From positions 37,744 to 71,055 of the forward strand of contig JAABPV010000086.1 in assembly GCA_011391865.1 (NCBI GenBank): 33,312 bases of DNA, read 5' to 3'. Made by a program: the position numbers and the translations under genes. Below are positions 7,850-15,665 of the stretch, piece after piece (position 1 is the first letter of the stretch; each line of letters opens with the position of its first letter). A model generated the notes under the pieces. That model was not told the origin of the DNA. It ran no database searches and was given only the letters and a program-made list of their open reading frames with translations. The stretch is from Desulfobulbaceae bacterium (GTDB lineage Bacteria > Desulfobacterota > Desulfobulbia > Desulfobulbales > Desulfobulbaceae).

Positions 7850-9613
7850 TTGTCCTACCTCGTCCTTGCCCGTAAATCCCGGCCTCAGAATTTCGCCCAG
7901 GTTGTCGGCCAGCAGCATATTGTCCGTACCCTCCAGAACGCCCTGCTGCGCAGCCGGGTGCCGCACGCCCTGATTTTCAGCGGAGTGCGCGGTACTGGCA
8001 AGACCACTTTGGCCCGAATCATGGCCAAGGCCCTCAACTGCGAGAGCGGCCAGCCGCCGGAGCCGTGCTGCTCCTGCCGCTCCTGCAAGGAGATCGCCGC
8101 AGGCAGCTCGGTTGACCTGCACGAGATTGACGGCGCGTCCAACCGGGGCATTCAGGAAATCCGCGAGCTGAAAGAGAATATCCGCTTCATGCCGGTCATG
8201 TCGCGCTTCAAGATCATCATCATTGACGAAGTGCACATGCTGACCACTGAGGCCTTCAACGCTCTGCTGAAAACCTTGGAGGAGCCGCCCAGCCATGTCT
8301 ATTTCATGTTCGCCACCACCGAGCTGCACAAGGTGCCGGTGACGATCCTTTCCCGCTGTCAACGCTACGAGCTGAAGCGGGTGGGCAGCAAGGAGCTGGC
8401 CGCACATTTCGCCCGCTTGGCGGAAAGCGAAGGCATCACCATGGAGCCAGCCGCGCTGAACATGGTGGTGCGGGCCGCTGGAGGTTCGGTGCGCGACGGC
8501 CTCAGTCTGCTTGATCAGCTTTTTTCCTACTGCGGCGAGCAGGTCGCGGCTGCTGATGCCGCTGAAGTGTTGGGCATGGTCGGCGGCGATGTGATCGCCG
8601 GAACGGCGAAAGCACTGCTGGCCCACGATCTCGCCGCAGCCTTGGAGCGGCTGGAGACTGTGACTCGCTCTGGCATGGATCTCAAGCGTTTCATCAATGA
8701 GCTGCTGGCGTGGTTCCGCAGTCTCGTGGTCTGCGCGGTGAGCAAAGACCCGGCCCAGCTCCTTGATCTGCCTGCGGACGAGCTGGCTCTGCTGCAAGAG
8801 ACCGCCGCCAGCCATTCGGCGCAGTCGCTCTTCCTGCTCTTCACCCTGCTGATGGACAGCTTGGAAAAGGCGGCGTGGTCGTCGCGGCCCCGCTTTGCTG
8901 TGGAGATGGCCTTCATCCGTGCGGTGCAGGCGGAAGATGTTGTGCCGGTGACTGAGCTGCTGGGCCGCTTGGACAGCATTTTGGCCGGAACGCCGCTGCC
9001 GCAGGCGGCGGAGCCAATGCCGCTCTACGAGAAAAAAAAAACTGTAATTGCTGAAAGCAAGCCGCCAGAGCCTGCGCCAGCGCGGCCAACAGTAGAACTG
9101 CCGTCTGCGCCGCCTATGCCGGAAGAGCCGCCGCATCTGGCGGAGCAGCATCAGCCCGCGCCAAAAGCTGCGGCAGGCGGACGCGACATCCGCAAGGACT
9201 GGCCGGATTTCATCAAATCGGTCAAAAAACCGTGGATCGCTTCGGCTTTGAGCAAGGCGGCCTCGGCCAATCTGGAGAACGGCAAGCTGATTCTCAGCTA
9301 CCATGATTCGGCGGAATGCAGCACGCTCAAAATCAAAGAGCAGTTCGCCGAGCTGACCGCGCTGGCCAGTGATTTTTTTCAGGAGAGCCTGCGCGTTGTC
9401 TTTGATGAGCCGAGAGCCTGCGGCCTGCCGACGGAATCTGGCGGCGGCGCGGACGCGGTGCGCAAGGAGCGGCAGGCTCTGGCCAACGATCCGCTGGTGC
9501 TGATGGCGGCGGAGATTTTCAACGGCCAAGTCAGCGACATCCGCATCGGAGCGCAGTACCGGAAACCGCTGGCAGCAGCTGAAGAGGCGGCTGACGAAAG
9601 CGATGAGGCGTAA
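7850..9613 (+). CDS. dnaX: DNA polymerase III subunit gamma/tau
   Basis: The clamp-loader ATPase subunit that loads the beta clamp at replication forks. Seen in order: MSYLVLARKSRPQNF (family N-terminus), Walker A GVRGTGKT at 45-52, a cysteine cluster (C64, C73, C74, C76, C79) for the zinc site, Walker B IIIIDEVHML at about 122-131, sensor 1 MFATTE at 153-158, and the SRC arginine-finger motif at 168-170. A proline/alanine-rich linker begins near residue 380, followed by a tau-type C-terminus. Full length is 587 residues. The start must be the TTG at 7850 because the family N-terminus begins there; no clear ribosome site precedes it. An A10 run at 9032-9041 may give a short gamma form (separate entry). 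ybaB follows, as in many bacteria. Confidence 0.97.
   Translation: MSYLVLARKSRPQNFAQVVGQQHIVRTLQNALLRSRVPHALIFSGVRGTGKTTLARIMAKALNCESGQPPEPCCSCRSCKEIAAGSSVDLHEIDGASNRGIQEIRELKENIRFMPVMSRFKIIIIDEVHMLTTEAFNALLKTLEEPPSHVYFMFATTELHKVPVTILSRCQRYELKRVGSKELAAHFARLAESEGITMEPAALNMVVRAAGGSVRDGLSLLDQLFSYCGEQVAAADAAEVLGMVGGDVIAGTAKALLAHDLAAALERLETVTRSGMDLKRFINELLAWFRSLVVCAVSKDPAQLLDLPADELALLQETAASHSAQSLFLLFTLLMDSLEKAAWSSRPRFAVEMAFIRAVQAEDVVPVTELLGRLDSILAGTPLPQAAEPMPLYEKKKTVIAESKPPEPAPARPTVELPSAPPMPEEPPHLAEQHQPAPKAAAGGRDIRKDWPDFIKSVKKPWIASALSKAASANLENGKLILSYHDSAECSTLKIKEQFAELTALASDFFQESLRVVFDEPRACGLPTESGGGADAVRKERQALANDPLVLMAAEIFNGQVSDIRIGAQYRKPLAAAEEAADESDEA
9032..9041 (+). promoter_or_regulatory. Probable slippage site in dnaX for a short gamma-like product
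   Basis: Ten consecutive A residues after GAG (codon 394) encode three lysines. If one A is gained in the transcript or the ribosome slips -1, the frame reads AAC TGT AAT TGC TGA and ends after 401 residues. If one A is lost or the slip is +1, it reads CTG TAA and ends after 398. Both ends lie just beyond clamp-loader domain III, at the start of the linker, as in gamma proteins made by slippage on an A-run (Thermus) or by ribosomal frameshift (E. coli). Confidence 0.65.
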
Positions 9614-9634
9614 CCCAAAAAAAGGAGAGAGAAA

Positions 9635-9943
9635 ATGAATTTGTCCGAGATGATGAAGCAGGCCAAGGAATTTCAGGAGAAGATCGGCACTGTGCAGTCG
9701 GATCTGGCTTCCAAGAGCGTCCTTGGCTCGGCTGGCGGCGGCATGGTCACTGCCAAAATGAACGGCAAGGGCGAGTTGATCGGCCTGACCATTGAAAAGG
9801 AGATCATCCGCCCGGAAGACGCGGAGATGCTGCAAGACCTGATCGTGGCCGCTGTGGCCGATGGTGCGCGCAAAGCCTCTGAGCTGGGCCGTAGCGAAAT
9901 TTCCAAGCTCACGGGCGGGTTGAAGATTCCCGGACTTTCATAA
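9635..9943 (+). CDS. ybaB: YbaB/EbfC nucleoid-associated protein
   Basis: A 102-residue DNA-binding protein that forms a tweezer-like dimer. Family features seen: MNLSEMMKQAKEFQEKIGTV at the N-terminus, the glycine-rich GSAGGGMVTAKMNGKGELIG strand pair, IRPEDAEMLQDLIVAAVADG, and a C-terminal GGLKIPGL tail. A strong GGAGAG ribosome site precedes the ATG. It lies 21 bp after dnaX and is presumably cotranscribed with it. The often-associated recR does not follow: the next gene, trpF, is convergent and its 3' end overlaps ybaB by 6 bp. Confidence 0.95.
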   Translation: MNLSEMMKQAKEFQEKIGTVQSDLASKSVLGSAGGGMVTAKMNGKGELIGLTIEKEIIRPEDAEMLQDLIVAAVADGARKASELGRSEISKLTGGLKIPGLS

Positions 9944-10591
9944 GCCGCAGCCATCGAACTGGCGGACAGCGCGGACAAAGGCTCGGATCAGCGCATGATC
10001 TTTGCGGCCCGGACTGCTCTCCACGCCTGAGTTCACATCCACGCCGTAGGGCCGCACCGCCTTGACTGCGGCGCGGATGTTGCTGGCATCCAGCCCGCCC
10101 GCGAGGATGAAATTCCGTTGCAGATTGAGCCGGGGAATCAGCGACCAGTCAAAGGTCTGGCCGGTGCCGCCTTGCTGGCCTTTGCGGTAGGTGTCCAAGA
10201 GGAAGGCCCGGACGTGGGCATGATACGGGGCCACGTCTTCGGCGTGCAGTTGAGGCCCCACGCGCAGGGCCTTGATGATCTGGCAGGGCGCGGCGGCGCG
10301 GGCCAGCCGCTCGCAGTAGTCCGGCGGCTCCTGCCCGTGGAGCTGGGCGCAGCTCAGGCCGCAGAAGCGGATGATCTCCTCGGCCTCACCGCAGTCGCGG
10401 TCCACAAAAACCCCCACCGTGTTGACAAAGGGCGGCAGCTGCTCAATGATCAGGCGGACGGTCTCCGGGTCAACATGGCGCGGGCTTTTTTCATGAAAGA
10501 TGAAGCCCAGCGCGTCCACACCCGCCTCGACAGCGGCCAGCGCGTCGTCCAGATTGGTCGTGCCGCAGACTTTGATGCGGATTCGGCTCAT
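9938..10591 (-). CDS. trpF: Phosphoribosylanthranilate isomerase
   Basis: TrpF catalyses the Amadori rearrangement of phosphoribosylanthranilate to CdRP in tryptophan synthesis. The 217-residue TIM barrel is full length. Visible are the opening strand IRIKVCGTTNLDDAL with the catalytic cysteine in KVCG, ALGFIFHEKSPRHV, VGVFVD, the second-half AFLLDTYRKG with the catalytic Asp, FILAGGLDASN, and the phosphate-binding end VDVNSGVESSPGRKD. It starts 9 bp after trpC on the same strand, so the two are cotranscribed and encode consecutive steps. Other trp genes are not in the window. Confidence 0.96.
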   Translation of the reverse strand: MSRIRIKVCGTTNLDDALAAVEAGVDALGFIFHEKSPRHVDPETVRLIIEQLPPFVNTVGVFVDRDCGEAEEIIRFCGLSCAQLHGQEPPDYCERLARAAAPCQIIKALRVGPQLHAEDVAPYHAHVRAFLLDTYRKGQQGGTGQTFDWSLIPRLNLQRNFILAGGLDASNIRAAVKAVRPYGVDVNSGVESSPGRKDHALIRAFVRAVRQFDGCGL

Positions 10592-10600
10592 GGTCTCGTC

Positions 10601-11365
10601 TCAGACGGAAAGGAAATCCCGCAGCGTTCCGGCCTGCTCTGCGCTGCGCATCAGGCTTTCGCCGATCAGCGCGGCCCGCACTCCCGCCTCTTTCAGCCGC
10701 AGCATGTCCGCCCGGCTGCTGATGCCTGACTCGCTCACCACTGGAATCTCCGCCGGAATCAGCCGCAGCAGGCGGAAGGTGGTCTCCAAATTCATGCTGA
10801 AATCCTGCAAATTCCGGTTGTTGATGCCGATTAGCGTCGCGCCTGCGGCCAGCGTCTTCTCCAGCTCCGCTTCGTCATGCACCTCGGTCAGCACGTCCAT
10901 GCCGCGCTCCTCGGCCTGCTGGCGGAAGTCGCGCAGCTGGGCCTCGTCGAGCAGGGCGGCGATGAGCAAAATCGCGTCCGCGCCAAAGATAGTGGCCTCC
11001 TCAATCTGAATCGGATCAAGAATGAAATCCTTGCGCAGCACCGGCAGCTCGACCGCGCCGCGCACCAACGGGATATATTCAATTGCTCCTTGGAAGAAAT
11101 CCCGGTCGGTCAGCACGGACAGGGCCTGCGCGCCGCCGTCGCGGTAGTTGCGGGCAATGGCGCAGGGATCAAAATCAGGACGGATCACGCCCTTGGACGG
11201 CGAAGCCTTCTTCGCCTCGGCAATGACGGCAATGCCCGGCGTGGCAAGCAGGGCGCGTTTGAAGCCGCGTGGCCACGGCTGCGCCGCTTCCGGCGGACGG
11301 ATGCCGCTGCGTTTCAGAGCGGCGATTTCCTCCCGCTTGCGGGCGGCGATGGTGTCGAGAATCAT
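10601..11365 (-). CDS. trpC: Indole-3-glycerol phosphate synthase
   Basis: TrpC closes the indole ring, converting CdRP (the TrpF product) to indole-3-glycerol phosphate. The 254-residue barrel is complete: MILDTIAARKREEIAALK at the N-terminus, then IAVIAEAKKASPSKGVI with the catalytic Lys, ALSVLTDRDFFQG, VLRKDFILDPIQIEEA, LIGINNRNLQDFSMNLE and VVSESGISSRADM. It is the partner of trpF, 9 bp downstream. The ATG at 11365 has no clear ribosome site and lies 27 bp after the Uma2-like gene, so readthrough from that gene is possible. Confidence 0.97.
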   Translation of the reverse strand: MILDTIAARKREEIAALKRSGIRPPEAAQPWPRGFKRALLATPGIAVIAEAKKASPSKGVIRPDFDPCAIARNYRDGGAQALSVLTDRDFFQGAIEYIPLVRGAVELPVLRKDFILDPIQIEEATIFGADAILLIAALLDEAQLRDFRQQAEERGMDVLTEVHDEAELEKTLAAGATLIGINNRNLQDFSMNLETTFRLLRLIPAEIPVVSESGISSRADMLRLKEAGVRAALIGESLMRSAEQAGTLRDFLSV

Positions 11366-11392
11366 ATTGTTTTTGCTGTGATTAAAAAATTA

Positions 11393-11881
11393 TCAGAGCA
11401 GTACCCGGCAGCCGCACTCCAGCACAATGCTGACTGGCGAAACATGGCGGACAGCGCGGTCTCTGCGGACATGGAGCACCAGCAGAGTGAAGGGGTCAAA
11501 AACAATCACATCCTTCACGCCCTGCGAGAGATAAAAAGGCGGCCCGATTTCCAAATCCTTAGCCTCAAAGCCTTTGCTGACCACCTCAATCACCGCTTCG
11601 GGGATCATAGTCAGGGCTGCGTCTTGCTCCTCCTCGTCCGGCTCACGGCAGAAGATGGAGATGTCAGGCCGCTTCAGGCCACCGGGAAATTGTACATAGA
11701 CATCCGCCGCATGAACGCAGGCACAGGCGGCGCAATCCAGCCGTTCAATGCTCTGCACAATGCGCTCCACATGCTTCTGGTGCCGGTAGACCGGCTGCGC
11801 CTCCCAGAGCGGCAGGCCGTTGACGATCTCCAGACGGATGCCCAGCTCGCTGGCTTGAAGAAGAGGATGCGGCAGGTTCAT
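11393..11881 (-). CDS. Uma2-family (DUF820) putative endonuclease
   Basis: A 162-residue protein with the Uma2 PD-(D/E)XK-like pattern: RPDISIFCREPDEEEQ with the acidic residue in PDISI, then IPEAVIEVVSKGFEAKDLEI with the Glu in IEVVS, and the end motif YLSQGVKDVIVFDP. Family members are common in multicellular and filamentous bacteria and in cyanobacteria, often in many copies; their cellular role is unclear. The likely start is the ATG at 11881 (MNLPHPLLQASELG); the frame extends 22 codons further upstream but with non-family sequence. It sits between the pnt terminator and trpC on the same strand. Confidence 0.85.
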   Translation of the reverse strand: MNLPHPLLQASELGIRLEIVNGLPLWEAQPVYRHQKHVERIVQSIERLDCAACACVHAADVYVQFPGGLKRPDISIFCREPDEEEQDAALTMIPEAVIEVVSKGFEAKDLEIGPPFYLSQGVKDVIVFDPFTLLVLHVRRDRAVRHVSPVSIVLECGCRVLL

Positions 11882-11995
11882 ATTTTTTTTGGTGTTGCGT
11901 GAGTGAAGACAGAGCTTCGCGTCGGCAGGAAGTGAACGGCGCAGCACCGCTCACTTTAAAACATTCCACAATTCGCCTCAATCCAAAAAATGGAA

Positions 11996-12019
11996 AAGGC
12001 GGTTTTCGCAAACCGCCTT
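11996..12019 (-). terminator. Rho-independent terminator of the pnt operon
   Basis: A perfect 10-bp stem (AAGGCGGTTT, 11996-12005; AAACCGCCTT, 12010-12019) with a four-base loop lies 24 bp after the pntB stop. Read on the minus strand it is followed by TTCCATTTTTTGG. It separates the pnt genes from the Uma2-trpC-trpF genes. Confidence 0.8.
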
Positions 12020-12043
12020 CCGCCGAGATGCCGCTTTGTTTTG

Positions 12044-13423
12044 TTAGCTGCTCTTGAACTGCGCGACTAAAGCCTGAATCGACTCCTTCGCGTCGCCGAA
12101 GTACATGCGGGTGTTGTCGTTGAAGAAAAGCGCGTTCTCAATGCCCGCAAAGCCCGGATTCATCGAGCGTTTAAGGACGATAACCGTCCGCGCCCGGTGG
12201 GTCTCAATAATTGGCATCCCGTAAATCGGGCTGGATGCGTCGTTCAAAGCCGCTGGATTAACTACGTCGTTCGCGCCAATCACCACGCAGACATCCACGC
12301 TGTCCATGCGCAGGTTGATGTCGTCCATCTCGATGAGCTGGTCGTAAGGCACGTTGGCCTCGGCCAGCAGCACGTTCATGTGGCCGGGCATTCGTCCTGC
12401 CACCGGGTGAATAGCGTAACTCACCTGCGTGTCGTTCTTTTCCAGCAGCTCGCCCAACTCACGCACCACATGCTGCGCCTGCGCCACGGCCAGGCCGTAG
12501 CCCGGCACAAAGACCACCGAATCAGCGGATTCAAGCATGTAATAGACATCCTCCGCCGAAGCGGGCCGCACCTCGCCCTGCGCAGCAGCGTCGCCGCTTT
12601 TGGCTGCTACGCCGCTGCCAAAGCCGGAGAAGAGGACGTTGGCCAAGGAGCGGTTCATGGCCTTGCACATGATGTTGGTGAGGATGATGCCTGATGCGCC
12701 GACCAATGCGCCCGCCACGATCAGCAGCTTGTTGGAGATGACGAAACCAGCCGCACAGGCTGCTAGGCCAGAGTAGCTGTTGAGCAGGGCGATGACCACC
12801 GGCATGTCCGCGCCGCCAATGGGAATGGTTGAGGTCACGCCGAAGCCAATCGCGACAAGGACGATGAGGATGAAGAGGAAATAGCCGAAGCCGGAGCCGG
12901 GATTCAGGCAGAAGATCAGGGCGGCAAGCAGGACAGCGGCCAGAATCGCGCCGTTGACCATGTGCTGGCCCTTGAAGAGCACCGGCTTCTGGGTGATTTT
13001 CCCGGAGAGCTTGCCGAAGGCGACCATCGAGCCGCTGAAGGTCACGCCGCCAATCAGGGCGGACAGGAAGGTGACGATGGCGATGAAGAGGCTGGTCTCG
13101 ATCTGCTGGTGGTACTCGCTCCACGCTAAAAGCAGGCTGGCGAGGCCGCCGAAGCCGTTGAACAAAGCCACCATTTCCGGCATTTCCGTCATCTGCACTT
13201 TGAAGGCCGCATACGCGCCGACCGCGCTGCCAAGGATGATGCCGAGAATGATCCACTTGTAGTCCAGCCCGGCGGCCAGCAGGGTGACAACAATGGCGAT
13301 GAACATGCCCAGCGCCGAGAGCTGGTTGCCCCGCCGGGCCGTGGCGGGCGAGCCGAGCATTTTCAGGCCGACAATGAACAGGGCCGCCGAGATGACATAG
13401 ACGAAGTTGATGAACAGATTCAC
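12044..13423 (-). CDS. pntB: NAD(P) transhydrogenase subunit beta
   Basis: The beta subunit of the proton-translocating transhydrogenase, which couples hydride transfer between NADH and NADP to proton movement across the inner membrane. Of 459 residues, the N-terminal part has about eight or nine hydrophobic helices (FINFVYVISAALFIVGL and onward), and the C-terminal soluble domain III binds NADP(H), with VVFVPGYGLAVAQAQH, HPVAGRMPGHMNVLLAEA and VVIGANDVVNPAA. The start is a GTG at 13423, with GGAGG well spaced upstream; it overlaps the pntAB stop as GTGA, so translation is coupled. Terminator follows. Confidence 0.96.
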   Translation of the reverse strand: MNLFINFVYVISAALFIVGLKMLGSPATARRGNQLSALGMFIAIVVTLLAAGLDYKWIILGIILGSAVGAYAAFKVQMTEMPEMVALFNGFGGLASLLLAWSEYHQQIETSLFIAIVTFLSALIGGVTFSGSMVAFGKLSGKITQKPVLFKGQHMVNGAILAAVLLAALIFCLNPGSGFGYFLFILIVLVAIGFGVTSTIPIGGADMPVVIALLNSYSGLAACAAGFVISNKLLIVAGALVGASGIILTNIMCKAMNRSLANVLFSGFGSGVAAKSGDAAAQGEVRPASAEDVYYMLESADSVVFVPGYGLAVAQAQHVVRELGELLEKNDTQVSYAIHPVAGRMPGHMNVLLAEANVPYDQLIEMDDINLRMDSVDVCVVIGANDVVNPAALNDASSPIYGMPIIETHRARTVIVLKRSMNPGFAGIENALFFNDNTRMYFGDAKESIQALVAQFKSS

Positions 13424-13719
13424 TTGCCGCCTCCCTCAGTCTTGTCCTTTTTCTTGAACATTTCCAGCATCCGGTCCGTGACCAAGTAGCCGCCGACCAC
13501 GTTCACCGCCGCGAAGGCCACGGCCAGCGTGCCGAGCAGAGCGGCGAAGCCATGCGCGTCGGTTTGCAGCGAGGCCATCGCGCCGATCAGAGTGATGCCG
13601 GAAATGGCGTTCGAGCCGGACATCAGCGGGGTGTGCAGGGTCGACGGCACCTTGGAGATCAGCTCGAAGCCAAGGAAGATTGCCAGCATAAATACAAAGG
13701 TCAGATACACCGCTTCCAT
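13420..13719 (-). CDS. pntAB: NAD(P) transhydrogenase subunit alpha part 2 (membrane part)
   Basis: A 99-residue protein with three hydrophobic helices (VYLTFVFMLAIFLGFELISK; SGITLIGAMASL; ALLGTLAVAFAAVNVVGGYL), matching the membrane piece that is fused to PntA in E. coli but separate in Rhodospirillum-type enzymes. The segment TPLMSGSNAISGI is the family signature. The start is the ATG at 13719, after GAGGA; the frame is open 15 codons further but overlaps pntAA. It has a coupled overlap with pntB and lies 7 bp after pntAA. Confidence 0.94.
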   Translation of the reverse strand: MEAVYLTFVFMLAIFLGFELISKVPSTLHTPLMSGSNAISGITLIGAMASLQTDAHGFAALLGTLAVAFAAVNVVGGYLVTDRMLEMFKKKDKTEGGGK

Positions 13720-13726
13720 TTCGTCC

Positions 13727-14863
13727 TCACTTGTTGATGATGCTCTTATACATCTCACTGACAATCTCGCCGTCGTGGGTGATCAGCGCGCCTTTGATGA
13801 TCTCGTCGTTGCGGTTAAGGTTGAAGACCTTGGCCTTCTTGTCCCAGAAATGCTCGACGAAGTTGCCGAGATTAGACGAATACATCTGACTGGCTGTTTC
13901 AGCCACGCGGCCTGGCAGGTTGCCAAAGCCGATCACCCGCACGCCGCTGATCTCCGTCACCTGATCTAAGACCGAACCCTCGACATTGCCGCCACTCTCT
14001 ACAGCCATGTCGATCATCACGGAGCCAGGCTGCATTCCAGCCAGCATCTTGCGGTCGATCAAGCGCGGCGCAGGGCGGCCAAAGAGCTGGGCCGTGGTGA
14101 TCACCACATCGGCACGGGCGCAGGCTTTGGCCATGCCTTCCTTTTGCAGGGCAAGCTGCTCTGGCGTGAGAGCCTTGGCGTAGCCGTCCTTGGTCTGACC
14201 GGTCTCGCCGAGATCAATCTTGACGAACTTCGCGCCCAGCGATTTGACCTGCTCTTCCACCACAGGCCGCGTGTCAAAGGCCTCGACCACCGCGCCCAGC
14301 CGCTTGGCCGTGGCAATGGCCTGCAAGCCAGCCACGCCCACGCCGATGACAAAGACCCGCGCCGGTTTGATCGTGCCTGCCGGAGTGGTCATCATCGGCA
14401 ATATCTTGTCGAGATGCTCGGCACCGAGGAGCACTGCGGTGTAGCCCGCCAAGTTAGCCTGCGAGGAGAGCACATCCATCTTCTGCGCCAGCGTGCTGCG
14501 GGGGATCATCTCCAAGCTCACTGCGGCAATACCTGCCCGGCGCAGCAGCTCCACCAGCTCGCCCTCGTTGAAGGGATCAAGGTAGCTGACGTGGATGCAG
14601 CCTTTGCGCATCAACTCGATTTCGTCCGCAGGCGGCTTGCGCAGGCGGAGCACCATATCAGCCGACTGAAGCAGCTCGCGCCGCGCCGTGCTGACCGTTG
14701 CTCCGGCCTTTTCATAGTCCGCGTCCTCAAAACGGCAGCTTTGCCCCAGCCCGGCTTCAACTACCAGCTCCGCGCCCAGCTTGACTAACTTTTCCGCTGT
14801 GGCCGGGATTAGGGGAATCCGCCGCTCTCCCGGACAGCTTTCCTTCATGACCGCAATTTTCAT
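13727..14863 (-). CDS. pntAA: NAD(P) transhydrogenase subunit alpha part 1 (NAD-binding)
   Basis: The soluble domain I of transhydrogenase, which binds NAD(H). Its 378 residues resemble alanine dehydrogenase: MKIAVMKESCPGERRIPLIP, FNEGELVELLRRAGIAAVSL, the Rossmann motif VFVIGVGVAGLQAIATAKRL, DTRPVVEEQVKSLGAKF, and SVMIDMAVESGGNVEGS. It is the first gene of pntAA-pntAB-pntB, with AAGGAG before the ATG. The split into three genes is normal for many bacteria. The 182-bp region upstream, between this gene and the glyoxalase-like pseudogene, holds no gene and presumably carries the promoter. Confidence 0.96.
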   Translation of the reverse strand: MKIAVMKESCPGERRIPLIPATAEKLVKLGAELVVEAGLGQSCRFEDADYEKAGATVSTARRELLQSADMVLRLRKPPADEIELMRKGCIHVSYLDPFNEGELVELLRRAGIAAVSLEMIPRSTLAQKMDVLSSQANLAGYTAVLLGAEHLDKILPMMTTPAGTIKPARVFVIGVGVAGLQAIATAKRLGAVVEAFDTRPVVEEQVKSLGAKFVKIDLGETGQTKDGYAKALTPEQLALQKEGMAKACARADVVITTAQLFGRPAPRLIDRKMLAGMQPGSVMIDMAVESGGNVEGSVLDQVTEISGVRVIGFGNLPGRVAETASQMYSSNLGNFVEHFWDKKAKVFNLNRNDEIIKGALITHDGEIVSEMYKSIINK

Positions 14864-15045
14864 AAGCAGCTCCTTAGGTAACTATCAGCAATTCTGATGC
14901 GAAGTCATCTGCGGCATCCTTTCAGCAGTGCCGCTCCTGCGCCGCCTCAGCAACGAGGGCTGTTGTTTTGTACACGAAACGGAGAGGAAAGACTACGGAA
15001 AACAGCAAGGTGATGCGAGGAAGGAGGCGCGGCGGCTGTCTGCTC

Positions 15046-15632
15046 TCACCGGGCCGCCCATTTCTGAAAGAAGCCGCTGCTGTCTCCGGCTTTTGCCTGC
15101 CGTTCGGTCGCTGGGGTCGGTTTTGTCACCGCAGGCCATTTGCCCGGCTGCGGTTCTGGGCCTTCCAAAGCCGCTGGCGGCGGGTCTGCGTCATGCAAGG
15201 CAGGCTCATGCTGGATGTCCTGTCCTTCCGCCGCGCAGCAGAACTCAATGGGAATGCCGTTGGGATCAAAGGAATAGACGGCATGAAAGCTGCCGTGGTC
15301 GATCAGGTCGGAGCAAGGGAAGCCAGCCGCTTCCAGCCGGTCTTTCAGCGTCCAAATTGCGTCGGCGGAGTCCAGCGCAAAGGCGACATGATCAAAGGCG
15401 ATTGGCCCGGAGACCGGGCGGCCATGCAGCTTCCGCTCCACGGGCTGCGCACCGTCCCATTCAAAGAAGCTCAGGCTGGCTTTTTTCCATCAATCTCAAA
15501 GAAGTAATGACGGAACCCTGCCTCGCCAACACCGCTGATCAGGCGCATTCCCAGCAGGTCGCGCCAGAAGCGGATAGTGCCGTTCATGTCGCCCGTCACC
15601 AATGCAAGGTGATTGATGCCTTTGAAGTTCAT
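15046..15632 (-). pseudogene. Frameshifted glyoxalase/VOC-superfamily protein
   Basis: Two pieces in different frames together make one VOC domain. The first, from the ATG at 15632, reads MNFKGINHLALVTGDMNGTI, then FWRDLLGMRLISG and RHYFFEIDGKK, and then meets TGA. The second continues ASLSFFEWDGAQPVERKLHG, then GPIAFDHVAFALDSADAIW, and HGSFHAVYSFDPNGIPIEFC, with the metal-binding His and Glu positions. The switch lies at a run of six T (15481-15486; A6 on the coding strand), where seven would restore one frame of 195 residues. It could be a real recent mutation or a homopolymer sequencing error. VOC proteins bind a metal and include glyoxalase I and dioxygenases; the substrate cannot be told. 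The C-terminal 60 residues (proline- and lysine-rich) are not part of the fold. Confidence 0.75.
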
Positions 15633-15665
15633 CGCCTGTTGCCTGTTGAAGACTTCTTTTTATTG

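Noticed and set aside
7760-9835. 691-codon minus-strand open frame opposite dnaX
   Set aside because: Arginine-, histidine- and glutamine-rich shadow of a GC-rich gene; dnaX on the plus strand has all family motifs.
15481-15486. Programmed frameshift in the glyoxalase-like gene
   Set aside because: VOC proteins are not known to need frameshifting, and a single-base indel in a homopolymer is the simpler explanation.
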